This document shows positions 1-5,550 of a stretch of DNA of 8,992 bases, in pieces (within the stretch, counting starts at the first letter, position 1; the number at the start of each line of letters is the position of its first letter). Source of the stretch: Actinomycetes bacterium. Its GTDB lineage: Bacteria; Actinomycetota; Acidimicrobiia; Acidimicrobiales; RAAP-2. The notes beneath the pieces were generated by a model, which was not told where the DNA came from, searched no databases, and saw nothing but the letters and a program-made list of their open reading frames with translations. Location of the stretch: NCBI GenBank assembly GCA_021826655.1, contig JAKAZC010000096.1, positions 1 through 8,992 on the forward strand. Direction: 5' to 3'. A program made the translations under genes and the position numbers.

Positions 1-482
1 TCGACGCCGCCGGACGCGTCGCCGGCGTGGAGCACCTGGCCGCGCCGGTGGCGGGGCACATGGTCTCGGCGTTCCTGCCCGGCTACCTCGTCCTCGAGGT
101 CGCCCGCCAGCTGGTGGCCACCGGCACGGTCGAGCATGGTTGGCTGGGGGCGAGCGTGACGACCGCCATGGCACCGGCACACACGACGGCCAATGCCGCA
201 ACCGTCTCGCTCGAGACGGACGCGAGCCCACCGGCGACCGGGGGCGTCGTGGTGACGTCGGTCGTCCCCGGCGGGGCGGCCGCCACTGCCGGCCTGCAGG
301 CCGGTGACGTGATCACCGCCGTCGACGGGCAGCCGGTCCGATCCCCGGCGGAGCTGCGCGACCACCTCTACGGCGAGCCACCGGGCACGTCGGTGTCGCT
401 CTCCTACATCGACGGCGGGCTGTCCGGCACGACCGTCGCCGTCCTCACCGCGCCGCCCGCGGGTGTGACGTCGTCGCCGTAG
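1..482 (+). CDS. HtrA-like (S1C) protease, C-terminal part with PDZ domain; 5' end outside window
   Basis: The frame is open from the window edge, so this is the last 159 or so residues of a longer protein; the GTG at 27 is internal, not a start. The first residues (DAAGRVAGV) fit the stretch that follows the GNSGG catalytic-serine loop in HtrA/DegP proteins. Then comes the family's linker helix and its HGWLG signature (about residues 45-49 of the visible part). After a Thr/Ala-rich linker, a PDZ domain covers about residues 80-150, with the usual AGLQAGDVI and VDGQPV segments. PDZ domains of this family bind C-terminal or unfolded peptides and control the protease, which normally acts outside the membrane. 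The catalytic triad lies upstream of the window, so activity cannot be judged. The DUF2342 gene follows after 9 nt on the same strand, probably co-transcribed. Confidence 0.85.
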   Translation, partial: DAAGRVAGVEHLAAPVAGHMVSAFLPGYLVLEVARQLVATGTVEHGWLGASVTTAMAPAHTTANAATVSLETDASPPATGGVVVTSVVPGGAAATAGLQAGDVITAVDGQPVRSPAELRDHLYGEPPGTSVSLSYIDGGLSGTTVAVLTAPPAGVTSSP

Positions 483-491
483 CATGCGTGC

Positions 492-1700
492 ATGACCACG
501 CCTGAGCCGGGCGACCGGGGCAATCCCTTCCAGTTCCTGATGGGCGACCTGATGAAGATGATCGGGGGTGCCGCCGGCGCCTCGTGGGACACGGCGCGGG
601 CCTTCGGCCTCCAGGTGGCCACTGACGGCCAGGCGGAGGGGAACGTCGACCCGGTCATGCGGATCCGGATCGAGGAGCTGTGCCGGGTGGCCGAGCTGCA
701 CGTGGCCGAGGCCACCGGCCTGCCGGTGGCCCCCGCCGGTCACCGGTTGAGCTGCCTGCCCGTCAGCCGAGGCGACTGGGCCCTCCGGGCCCTCGACGCG
801 TGGCGACCCGTGATCGAGGCGATGAACCCCCCCGGCGCACCGGCGGCCGCCACCCCGCCGGGTACCGACCTCGAGGCCGGGGGCGACGAGCTGGCCGGGC
901 TGATGGGGATGTGGGCCGGCGCCATCGGGCCGATGTTCTCCGCCCTCCAGGCCGGCTCGGTGGTCGGCCACCTGGCCCACCGGGCCGTCGGTCAGTACGT
1001 GCTGCCACTGCCGTGGCCCGCCACCGGCGAGCTCCTCCTGGTGCCCTCCAACATCGAGCAGTTCGCCACCGACTGGAGCCTGCCCACCGAGGAGGCACTC
1101 CTGTGGCTGTGCGCCCGGGAGCTGGCAGCCAACGCGGTGATCGGCCGCCCCCACGTCCATGCACGCCTCACCGAGCTGCTCACCCAGCTGGCCGGGGCGG
1201 CGGCCGCCACCCAGCAGGGTCTGATGGAACGGCTGGCCGGCTCCCTCGGGGGGGTCACCGATCCCGAGGCGATCGGCGGGCTGTTCTCGGACCCCGACGC
1301 GTTCCTCTCCGATCTCCTCCTGCCCGACGTCAGGCGGCACTCCGACCAGTTGACCGCGCTGGCCGTGGTGATCGACGCCTACGCCGACCGGATCGCCGAG
1401 CAGGTGGGCGCGTCCCTCACGGGGTCCCACGCCCAGCTGGCCGAAGCCTGGTACCGGCGGCGCATCGAACGGGGCAAGGGCGAAGAGGCGGCGGCGGCGC
1501 TGTTCGGCATGGACGTCGACGCCGCCCAGGTCGACCGGGGTCGGGCCTTCCTCGCCGGTGTCGTCGAGCGGAGCGACGAGTCCGAGCTCACCCGGCTGTG
1601 GGCGTCGCCGGCCAACCTTCCGACGCCGGCAGAGGTCGACGCGCCGGGACTGTGGTTGGAACGGATCCGGCTCCCGGAGCTCGACGGCCCCGACGCCTGA
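492..1700 (+). CDS. DUF2342/Zincin_2-family protein lacking the HExxH zinc motif (pseudo-metalloprotease)
   Basis: This 402-residue protein matches the actinobacterial DUF2342 family (PF10103 Zincin_2, TIGR03624 'putative hydrolase') over its whole length. Seen here: an N-terminal NPFQFLMGDL start, GSVVGHLAHRAVGQYVLPLP (about residues 155-174), a LLLVPSNIE strand, and a C-terminal half with ALFGMDVDAAQVDRGRAFL and a final LWASPANLPTPAEVDAPGLWLER block. Family members normally carry HExxH on the helix after the NIE segment. Here that helix reads LWLCARELAANAV, so the two histidines are replaced by R209 and A213 and only E210 remains. A later segment that I recall as EGHA or EGYA in relatives reads DAYA at 295-298. 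Zinc catalysis is therefore unlikely; a structural or regulatory role is inferred. The ATG at 492 has no clear Shine-Dalgarno sequence and lies 9 nt after the PDZ gene, which suggests translational coupling. Confidence 0.85.
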   Translation: MTTPEPGDRGNPFQFLMGDLMKMIGGAAGASWDTARAFGLQVATDGQAEGNVDPVMRIRIEELCRVAELHVAEATGLPVAPAGHRLSCLPVSRGDWALRALDAWRPVIEAMNPPGAPAAATPPGTDLEAGGDELAGLMGMWAGAIGPMFSALQAGSVVGHLAHRAVGQYVLPLPWPATGELLLVPSNIEQFATDWSLPTEEALLWLCARELAANAVIGRPHVHARLTELLTQLAGAAAATQQGLMERLAGSLGGVTDPEAIGGLFSDPDAFLSDLLLPDVRRHSDQLTALAVVIDAYADRIAEQVGASLTGSHAQLAEAWYRRRIERGKGEEAAAALFGMDVDAAQVDRGRAFLAGVVERSDESELTRLWASPANLPTPAEVDAPGLWLERIRLPELDGPDA

Positions 1701-1710
1701 CGGCTGGCGG

Positions 1711-1724
1711 GGCGCTCAGGCGCC
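1711..1724. terminator. Weak bidirectional hairpin between convergent genes
   Basis: GGCGC-TCAG-GCGCC forms a perfect 5-bp stem with a 4-nt loop. It sits exactly where the DUF2342 gene (stop at 1700) meets the convergent small gene (stop codon at 1716-1718, in the loop). A further 6-bp inverted repeat, GACGCC (1692-1697) and GGCGTC (1731-1736), encloses it. No T-tract follows on either strand, so termination is inferred from position only. Confidence 0.3.
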
Positions 1725-2045
1725 GGCGGTGGCGTCCGCCGCAGGTGCGGGGGCCGGCTCCTCCTCGGGGATGCCGAGATCCCACTCGAGGATGATGTTC
1801 TCCCGCTCCGCGTCGCGCACCACGCGTTCACGGTTGCGCCGGTACTGGGGGTCGTGGGGTGGGAGCAGGACGAGCCGGGCCATGGTGCGCTGCCGGAACT
1901 CCTCGATGAGGGAGGCGTCGCCCCAGTCCGACTGAACCTCCCAGTGGGGGGCTACCGGCCCCAGGTAGACGACCCGGACGTGGCCGCGCGGAGGCGGTGC
2001 CTCGTCGCCCTCGGGGGCGTCGTGCTCCACGGTCTCCGGGCTCAT
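1716..2045 (-). CDS. Small conserved-looking protein of unknown function (109 aa)
   Basis: I do not recognise this family. The protein has an acidic, Pro-rich N-terminus, then a compact core from about residue 21 (GHVRVVYLGPVAPHWEV) through EEFRQRTMARLVLLPPHDPQYRRNRERV to an ILEWDLGI segment, and a low-complexity Glu/Pro/Ala tail. There is no signal peptide, membrane segment or cysteine. The middle is rich in Arg and predicted helical, so a soluble cytoplasmic protein is likely. The start is firm: ATG at 2045 with a GAGGAGGA Shine-Dalgarno 9 nt upstream. It lies 37 nt downstream of the htrA stop on the same strand, so both are probably on one transcript, which hints at an envelope or proteostasis link without proving it. 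Codon use matches the neighbouring genes, so it is very likely a real gene. Confidence 0.75.
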   Translation of the reverse strand: MSPETVEHDAPEGDEAPPPRGHVRVVYLGPVAPHWEVQSDWGDASLIEEFRQRTMARLVLLPPHDPQYRRNRERVVRDAERENIILEWDLGIPEEEPAPAPAADATAGA

Positions 2046-2054
2046 CGCAGTCGG

Positions 2055-2062
2055 TCCTCCTC
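2055..2062 (-). promoter_or_regulatory. Ribosome binding site of the 109-aa gene
   Basis: On the minus strand GAGGAGGA precedes the ATG at 2045 by 9 nt. It lies in the 37-nt gap after the htrA stop, so the small gene can be translated independently within the shared transcript. Confidence 0.7.
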
Positions 2063-2082
2063 GTCGGCCAGCGGCCGCCAGC

Positions 2083-3747
2083 CTACCCGCCGGCCGGGCG
2101 TGCGCCGAGCGTGACGTCGACAGTGCGCTTGTTCGGGCCCCGGTAGATCCCCACGGTGACGTGGTCGCCGGGCTTGAGCGGGTGGATGGCCGTCGTCAGG
2201 TCGCTGGCCGAGGTGATGGCCGTCCCGTTGAACGAGACGATCACGTCGTTCGCCTGGATGCCGGCCTTGTCAGCCGGGCTGCCCGGCTCCACCGACACCA
2301 CGTAGGCCCCCGAGGACGGCGTGAGCTGGAGCTGCTGCTGGATGGTGGGCGTGACCGTCCCGACGGCGACGCCCATGAAGGCGCTGTTGTTGGCCGGGAT
2401 GGGCTGGGCACCCGAGTTGCCGGCTCCGCCGGGACCCCCTTGGCGGAGCTCGGCCAGGCGGGGCTTGACCGAGTCGATGGCGATGGCGAAGCCGATGTTC
2501 TGGGCCGGGGCGTTCCCCGCGCTCGACGACGCGACGGCGGTGTTGATGCCGATCACCTGGGCCTGGGCGTTGACCAGCGGCCCGCCGGAGTTCCCGGGAT
2601 TGATGGCGGCGTCGGTCTGCAGAAGCCCGGTCAGCGTCTCGGTGCCGCCGGTGTCGTTCTGGGCGGTGAGGGAGCGGTTCTCAGCGGAGACGATCCCTTC
2701 GGTCACCGACGGTCCCCCGGCCAGGGCCAGGGCGTTGCCGATGGCGAGGACGGAGTCGCCCACCTTCGCCGACGCCGAGTCCCCCAGGGTGACCGTGGGG
2801 AGCCCCGAGGCGCCATCGATCTGGACGAGGGCCAGGTCGTGGACCGGATCGGTGCCGATCACGTGGGCGGCCCGGGCCTGGGTCTGGCCGAAGAGGGTCA
2901 CGGTGACCTGGGAGGCGCCGGCGATGACGTGGTCGTTGGTGAGGACCTCGCCGGTGGGCGTGATGATCATCCCGGTGCCCGCCGCCTGCACGAAGTCGCC
3001 GCCGACGCCGCCCGTCTGGGTCGACTGGCTGTCGATGGAGACCACCGCCGGCTCCACCTTCGCCAGGATCCCCTGGACGTTCCCCATGGCGGGCAGCACG
3101 CTCCGGTTGGTCCCGAACGTCTCGACGATCGTCTTCTGGTTGCCGATCCCGACGGTGGCGCCGACGAAGCCGCCGACCGCGGCGGCCAGCAGGGCGACGA
3201 CCACGACCACGGTGATCCAGTTGCGGCGGGTCAGGGTGTGGCGGATGACCTGGACCGGCGGGGAGGGCTCGACCACCGGTCCCATGGGTGGCCAGCCGAT
3301 GGGTCCGTAGCCGCCGCCGTAGCCCTGGGCGCCGTAGCCGCCGCCGTAGCCGCCGCCGTAGCCCTGGCCGCCGTAGCCCTGGCCGCCGTAGCCCGGGGCG
3401 CCGTAACCCGGGGCGGCGTAGCCCTGAGCCCCGAGGCCGCCCCCATGGCCCTGAGCCCCGTAGGCGCCGTAGCCCTGAGCCCCGTAGGCGGACGATGCCG
3501 CGGTAGGGGGCTCCCACGCGGTCCCGACCACCGGGTAGCCCTGGGGGTCCGGGGTACCCGGAAGGCCGACGGGCGTCGGCGGAGGGACCGGAGGCGGCAC
3601 CTCGGCCCCCGGCACGGGCACGGGCGGGACCGCTGGCGGTCGGTCGTCGGGAGCCGTCCCTTCATAAGAAGGTCCTGGTGCCCCATAAGAAAATTGTGAG
3701 GGATCGCTCAAACGTCGCTCGATTCGCACTGCCGGGTGCGCCGACAT
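2083..3747 (-). CDS. htrA: Membrane-anchored HtrA/DegP-type serine protease with PDZ domain and Gly/Tyr-rich cytoplasmic tail
   Basis: Residue numbers assume the ATG at 3747 (554 aa). Residues 1-170 are Pro-rich and then Gly/Tyr-repeat low complexity. A single transmembrane helix follows at about 177-202 (WITVVVVVALLAAAVGG), with positive charges before it, so the tail is cytoplasmic and the protease is outside. The trypsin-like domain has a complete triad: H273 in TNDHVI, D304 in HDLALV and S387 in PGNSGGPLV. A PDZ domain spans about 465-545 (PGSPADKAGIQANDVIVSFNG). The family degrades or refolds damaged envelope proteins. The start is uncertain: no Shine-Dalgarno precedes 3747, and in-frame GTG (3729) or TTG (3711) are alternatives. 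It is divergent from the whiB gene by 79 bp, and its probable operon partner lies downstream. The architecture matches actinobacterial PepD/HtrA proteins; the length of the Tyr-rich repeat is the odd part. Confidence 0.93.
   Translation of the reverse strand: MSAHPAVRIERRLSDPSQFSYGAPGPSYEGTAPDDRPPAVPPVPVPGAEVPPPVPPPTPVGLPGTPDPQGYPVVGTAWEPPTAASSAYGAQGYGAYGAQGHGGGLGAQGYAAPGYGAPGYGGQGYGGQGYGGGYGGGYGAQGYGGGYGPIGWPPMGPVVEPSPPVQVIRHTLTRRNWITVVVVVALLAAAVGGFVGATVGIGNQKTIVETFGTNRSVLPAMGNVQGILAKVEPAVVSIDSQSTQTGGVGGDFVQAAGTGMIITPTGEVLTNDHVIAGASQVTVTLFGQTQARAAHVIGTDPVHDLALVQIDGASGLPTVTLGDSASAKVGDSVLAIGNALALAGGPSVTEGIVSAENRSLTAQNDTGGTETLTGLLQTDAAINPGNSGGPLVNAQAQVIGINTAVASSSAGNAPAQNIGFAIAIDSVKPRLAELRQGGPGGAGNSGAQPIPANNSAFMGVAVGTVTPTIQQQLQLTPSSGAYVVSVEPGSPADKAGIQANDVIVSFNGTAITSASDLTTAIHPLKPGDHVTVGIYRGPNKRTVDVTLGARPAGG
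3304..3489. repeat. 12/15-bp imperfect tandem repeats encoding GYGG / GYGAQ-type units
   Basis: On the plus strand, GTA triplets (Tyr codon TAC on the minus strand) recur in register every 12 or 15 bp. Two identical 15-mers, GTAGCCCTGGCCGCC, lie at 3358-3372 and 3373-3387, with near copies on both sides. They encode 12 tyrosines in about 60 residues (residues 88-147 of the HtrA protein) in units GYGG, GYGGQ, GYGAP and GYGAQ. The structure is prone to slippage, so copy number probably varies between strains. The encoded tail should be disordered. Confidence 0.85.
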
Positions 3748-3826
3748 GCGACACTAGTTGCGGCAAGGGACGCTGTGTCCGCGGCTCGTGGGCAGGCGTA
3801 ACACCCGGCACGGTCGAGGAGGTTCG
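3748..3826. promoter_or_regulatory. Divergent promoter region between htrA and whiB
   Basis: This 79-bp gap must hold the 5' signals for two divergent genes unless they start inside the flanking sequence. On the minus strand TAGTGT (plus 3751-3756) fits the actinobacterial -10 form TAnnnT, but it lies only 3 nt from the annotated htrA ATG. If it is used, the real htrA start is further downstream. I see no convincing -35/-10 pair for whiB. The AT-richer stretch 3660-3760 inside the htrA 5' end may contribute. Confidence 0.35.
3816..3822 (+). promoter_or_regulatory. Ribosome binding site deciding the whiB start
   Basis: GAGGAGG lies 4 nt before the ATG at 3827. This favours 3827 over the in-frame TTG at 3758, which would add 23 residues not expected in a WhiB protein. 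Confidence 0.75.
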
Positions 3827-4069
3827 ATGGACACGGAGTGGATGCAGCGGGGCAAGTGCCGGGACCTGTCGCCGTCGATCTTCTTCCCCAGCGACGGCCT
3901 CGGTGTCCAGGCTGCACAGCGCATCTGCGCCGAGTGCCCCGTGGCCTCGGCGTGCCTCGAGTACGCGCTGACCGAGCGGGTGGACCACGGCGTGTGGGGC
4001 GGCAAGTCCGAGCGGGAGCGGCGCCGGATCCTCCGCCGCCGCCGTATCGCCCGGGCCGTCCCCGTCTGA
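3827..4069 (+). CDS. WhiB-family Fe-S cluster transcriptional regulator (80 aa)
   Basis: This is a short protein with every hallmark of the WhiB family. Four cysteines, C11, C34, C37 and C43, fit C-Xn-C-X2-C-X5-C and would bind a [4Fe-4S] cluster sensitive to O2 or NO. A GVWGG turn is at 55-59, followed by a very basic tail (KSERERRRILRRRRIAR) that contacts DNA. WhiB proteins usually act by binding region 4 of the primary sigma factor and tuning its promoters. The protein is nearly all core domain, with no N-terminal extension, as in WhiB1-type members, but I cannot assign it to a named subclass. The ATG at 3827 is chosen because of the Shine-Dalgarno and the match to the family's short N-terminus. 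It is divergent from htrA and followed 99 nt later by the formiminotransferase. Confidence 0.95.
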   Translation: MDTEWMQRGKCRDLSPSIFFPSDGLGVQAAQRICAECPVASACLEYALTERVDHGVWGGKSERERRRILRRRRIARAVPV

Positions 4070-4168
4070 GCCGCACCCGCCTGCGCCGCGTCCCCCCACG
4101 CGCCCCCGGCGCCCCGCTGCGCCTGCTGAAGCGCGCCTCCCACCCACCGGCACTCCGGACGCACCCGC

Positions 4169-5023
4169 GTGTTCGCAGCAAGTGTCATCAACATCTCCGA
4201 GGGGCGTGACGAAGCGCTGATCGGCGCCGTGGCCGCCGCTGCCGGCGACCAGCTCCTCGACGTCCACCGGGACCCGGACCACCACCGGGCCGTGCTCACC
4301 CTGGGTGGACCGCTCGACGACGTGGAGGATGCCGCCCGGTCGGTCGCGGCCGAGGCCGTGGCCCGGATCGACCTCCGCACCCACCAGGGCGCCCACCCCC
4401 GGTTCGGCGCTGTCGACGTGGTGCCGTTCGTCCCCCTCGGCACGGATCGGTCCGCGCCCTCGCTGCCGCCCCTGCCCGGCGGCATGGAGGTGGCCGTCGG
4501 CGCCCGTGACCGGTTCGCCCGCTGGGCCGGCGACCATCTGGCCGTCCCGTGCTTCCTCTACGGGCCCGAACGGTCGCTGCCCGAGGTGCGTCGGGGTGCC
4601 TTCGCCGCCCTCGCCCCCGACACGGGCCCGCCATGGCCCCACCCGACAGCCGGCGCCATGGCCGTGGGAGCCCGCCCTGTGCTGATCGCCTACAACCTGT
4701 GGGTCGAGGTACCCGGCGGGGTGGGAACGGCCCGGGACGTGGCCGCAGCCATCCGCTCACCGGCGGTACGCGCCCTCGGGCTCGACCTGGGCGGCGCCCT
4801 CCAGGTGAGCTGCAACCTCGTCGATCCGGAGCGGACGGGGCCGGCAGCCGTCTACGACGCGGTAGCCACACTGGTGGGCGACGCCGACGGCGCCATCGTG
4901 CGGGCCGAGCTGGTCGGCCTGGCGCCAGCGCCGGTGGTGGCCGCCATCCCTCGGGGTCGGTGGGCCGAACTGGACCTGTCCGAGGACAGGACGATCGAGG
5001 CGCGCCTCGCTGCCAGATCCTGA
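4169..5023 (+). CDS. ftcD: Glutamate formiminotransferase (FTCD N-terminal-type, single domain)
   Basis: The 284 residues cover both subdomains of the formiminotransferase fold. Seen: the N-terminal INISEGRD, DVHRDPDHHRAVLTLGG (31-47), HQGAHPRFGAVDVVPFVPL (72-90), YGPERSLPEVRRGAF, HPTAGAMAVGARPVLIAYN, and QVSCNLVDPERTG near the C-terminus. H76 aligns with catalytic His82 of pig FTCD (from memory). The family moves the formimino group of formiminoglutamate to tetrahydrofolate (EC 2.1.2.5), or makes 5-formyl-THF in reverse. The cyclodeaminase domain of the animal enzyme is absent. No hut gene is nearby, so a folate-salvage role is as likely as histidine degradation. The GTG start at 4169 is the only reasonable choice: an in-frame TGA lies at 4127-4129 and the conserved core begins at residue 5. 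No clear Shine-Dalgarno is visible. QVSC has Cys where many relatives have Met. Confidence 0.9.
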   Translation: MFAASVINISEGRDEALIGAVAAAAGDQLLDVHRDPDHHRAVLTLGGPLDDVEDAARSVAAEAVARIDLRTHQGAHPRFGAVDVVPFVPLGTDRSAPSLPPLPGGMEVAVGARDRFARWAGDHLAVPCFLYGPERSLPEVRRGAFAALAPDTGPPWPHPTAGAMAVGARPVLIAYNLWVEVPGGVGTARDVAAAIRSPAVRALGLDLGGALQVSCNLVDPERTGPAAVYDAVATLVGDADGAIVRAELVGLAPAPVVAAIPRGRWAELDLSEDRTIEARLAARS

Positions 5024-5041
5024 CGGGCCCCTTGGTCGACG

Positions 5042-5067
5042 GCCGGCCGGCGCCAGCGCCGGACGGC
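5042..5067. terminator. Strong bidirectional hairpin between ftcD and the whiB2-like gene
   Basis: GCCG-g-CCGGCGC-CA-GCGCCGG-a-CGGC gives 11 base pairs with one mismatch and a very tight loop. It fills the 49-bp gap between two convergent genes (stops at 5023 and 5073). No T-tract follows on either strand, which is usual for actinobacterial terminators. The symmetry lets it serve both directions. Confidence 0.6.
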
Positions 5068-5072
5068 TGCGA

Positions 5073-5354
5073 TCAGGAGGCGTTCACCTCGCTGCGCCTG
5101 GCCATCGCCCGCTGGCGACGGAGGCGGCGGCGCTCACGCTCCGAGAGTCCCCCCCAGATGCCGAATTTCTCGCCGTTGGCGAGTGCGTACTCGAGGCAGT
5201 CGTCACGCACGACGCAGCCCCGGCACACCTCCTTCGCCTCGCGGGTCGACGCTCCCCGCTCCGGGAAGAACAGATCGGGGTCCACCCCCATGCAGTTGGC
5301 CTTTGCCTGCCAGCTGCGTTCCTGGCGTCCGTACAACAGCGACACGATGTCCAC
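5073..5354 (-). CDS. whiB2: WhiB2/WhmD-like Fe-S transcriptional regulator
   Basis: A 93-residue WhiB protein. C21, C44, C47 and C53 form the C-Xn-C-X2-C-X5-C cluster site. The surrounding sequence (DPDLFFPERGASTREAKEVC, CLEYAL, FGIWGGLSERERRRLRR) is the pattern of the WhiB2/WhmD branch, which with WhiA controls septation and cell division in Mycobacterium and Streptomyces. GIWGG is at 65-69, with a basic DNA-binding tail after it. The long N-terminal extension of mycobacterial WhiB2 is absent. I chose the GTG at 5354 because GAGGGGAGG ends 7 nt before it; starting at GTG 5372 (99 aa) would put that ribosome site inside the coding region. It is convergent with ftcD and shares no operon with the VWA gene, whose stop lies 196 bp upstream. 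The division role is inferred from the family. Confidence 0.95.
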   Translation of the reverse strand: MDIVSLLYGRQERSWQAKANCMGVDPDLFFPERGASTREAKEVCRGCVVRDDCLEYALANGEKFGIWGGLSERERRRLRRQRAMARRSEVNAS

Positions 5355-5361
5355 CGGCACG

Positions 5362-5370
5362 CCTCCCCTC
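5362..5370 (-). promoter_or_regulatory. Ribosome binding site of the whiB2-like gene
   Basis: Minus-strand GAGGGGAGG lies 7 nt before the GTG at 5354. Its position decides the start: the other in-frame candidates, GTG 5360 and GTG 5372, are too close to it or upstream of it. Confidence 0.7.
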
Positions 5371-5410
5371 ACCGGTCATCCACACAGCCCACCGGGGTAC
5401 AGGCCGGCAC

Positions 5411-5439
5411 ACCATATGGCACGGATGTAACTACAACGG
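5411..5439 (-). promoter_or_regulatory. Candidate promoter and operator of the whiB2-like gene
   Basis: This is part of an unusually AT-rich patch upstream of the gene. On the minus strand TATGGT (plus 5411-5416) fits a TAnnnT -10 box and would give a leader of about 50 nt. The matching -35 position holds only CCGTTG, a poor match to TTGACA. Between them lies TGTAACTACA (5426-5435), an 8-of-10 palindrome that could be an operator, and CCATATGG (5412-5419) is a perfect 8-bp palindrome over the -10. Assigned by eye only. Confidence 0.35.
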
Positions 5440-5511
5440 TGTCATCTTGATCCATCTCGCGCGCGGACGCAAGCCGCACCGGCATGAACACTGCTTGTGA
5501 TCAGGGGAACG

Positions 5512-5531
5512 AGCGGGCCGGTCAGCCCGCT
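5512..5531 (-). terminator. Hairpin downstream of the ATPase-VWA unit
   Basis: AGCGGGC-CGGTCA-GCCCGCT forms a 7-bp perfect stem 20 nt past the VWA stop. A competing 6-bp stem, GCCCGC (5525-5530) with GCGGGC (5542-5547), shares its right arm. On the minus strand the hairpin is followed by CGTTCCCC, so there is only a trace of a T-run. It is the only hairpin between the VWA gene and the whiB2 promoter. Confidence 0.45.
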
Positions 5532-5550
5532 GGCGCTGAGCGCGGGCCCG

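Noticed and set aside
680..1795. 371-codon plus-strand frame overlapping the DUF2342 gene
   Set aside because: Arg/Pro/Gly-rich alternative frame; the 492-1700 frame carries the full family pattern.
2161..3699. 512-codon open frame on the plus strand opposite htrA
   Set aside because: Shadow of the HtrA coding sequence; the product is repetitive Gly/Arg/Asp text with no family pattern, and the real catalytic motifs are on the minus strand.
4108..4123. Hairpin GGCGC...GCGCC between whiB and ftcD as a terminator
   Set aside because: Only 5 bp, with no T-run, in a C-rich stretch where such stems arise by chance. Co-transcription of the two genes remains possible.
5203..5415. Possible 70-aa upstream or overlapping peptide before the whiB2-like gene
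   Set aside because: It mostly overlaps the WhiB coding region in another frame and has no ribosome site, so a leader peptide is not supported.
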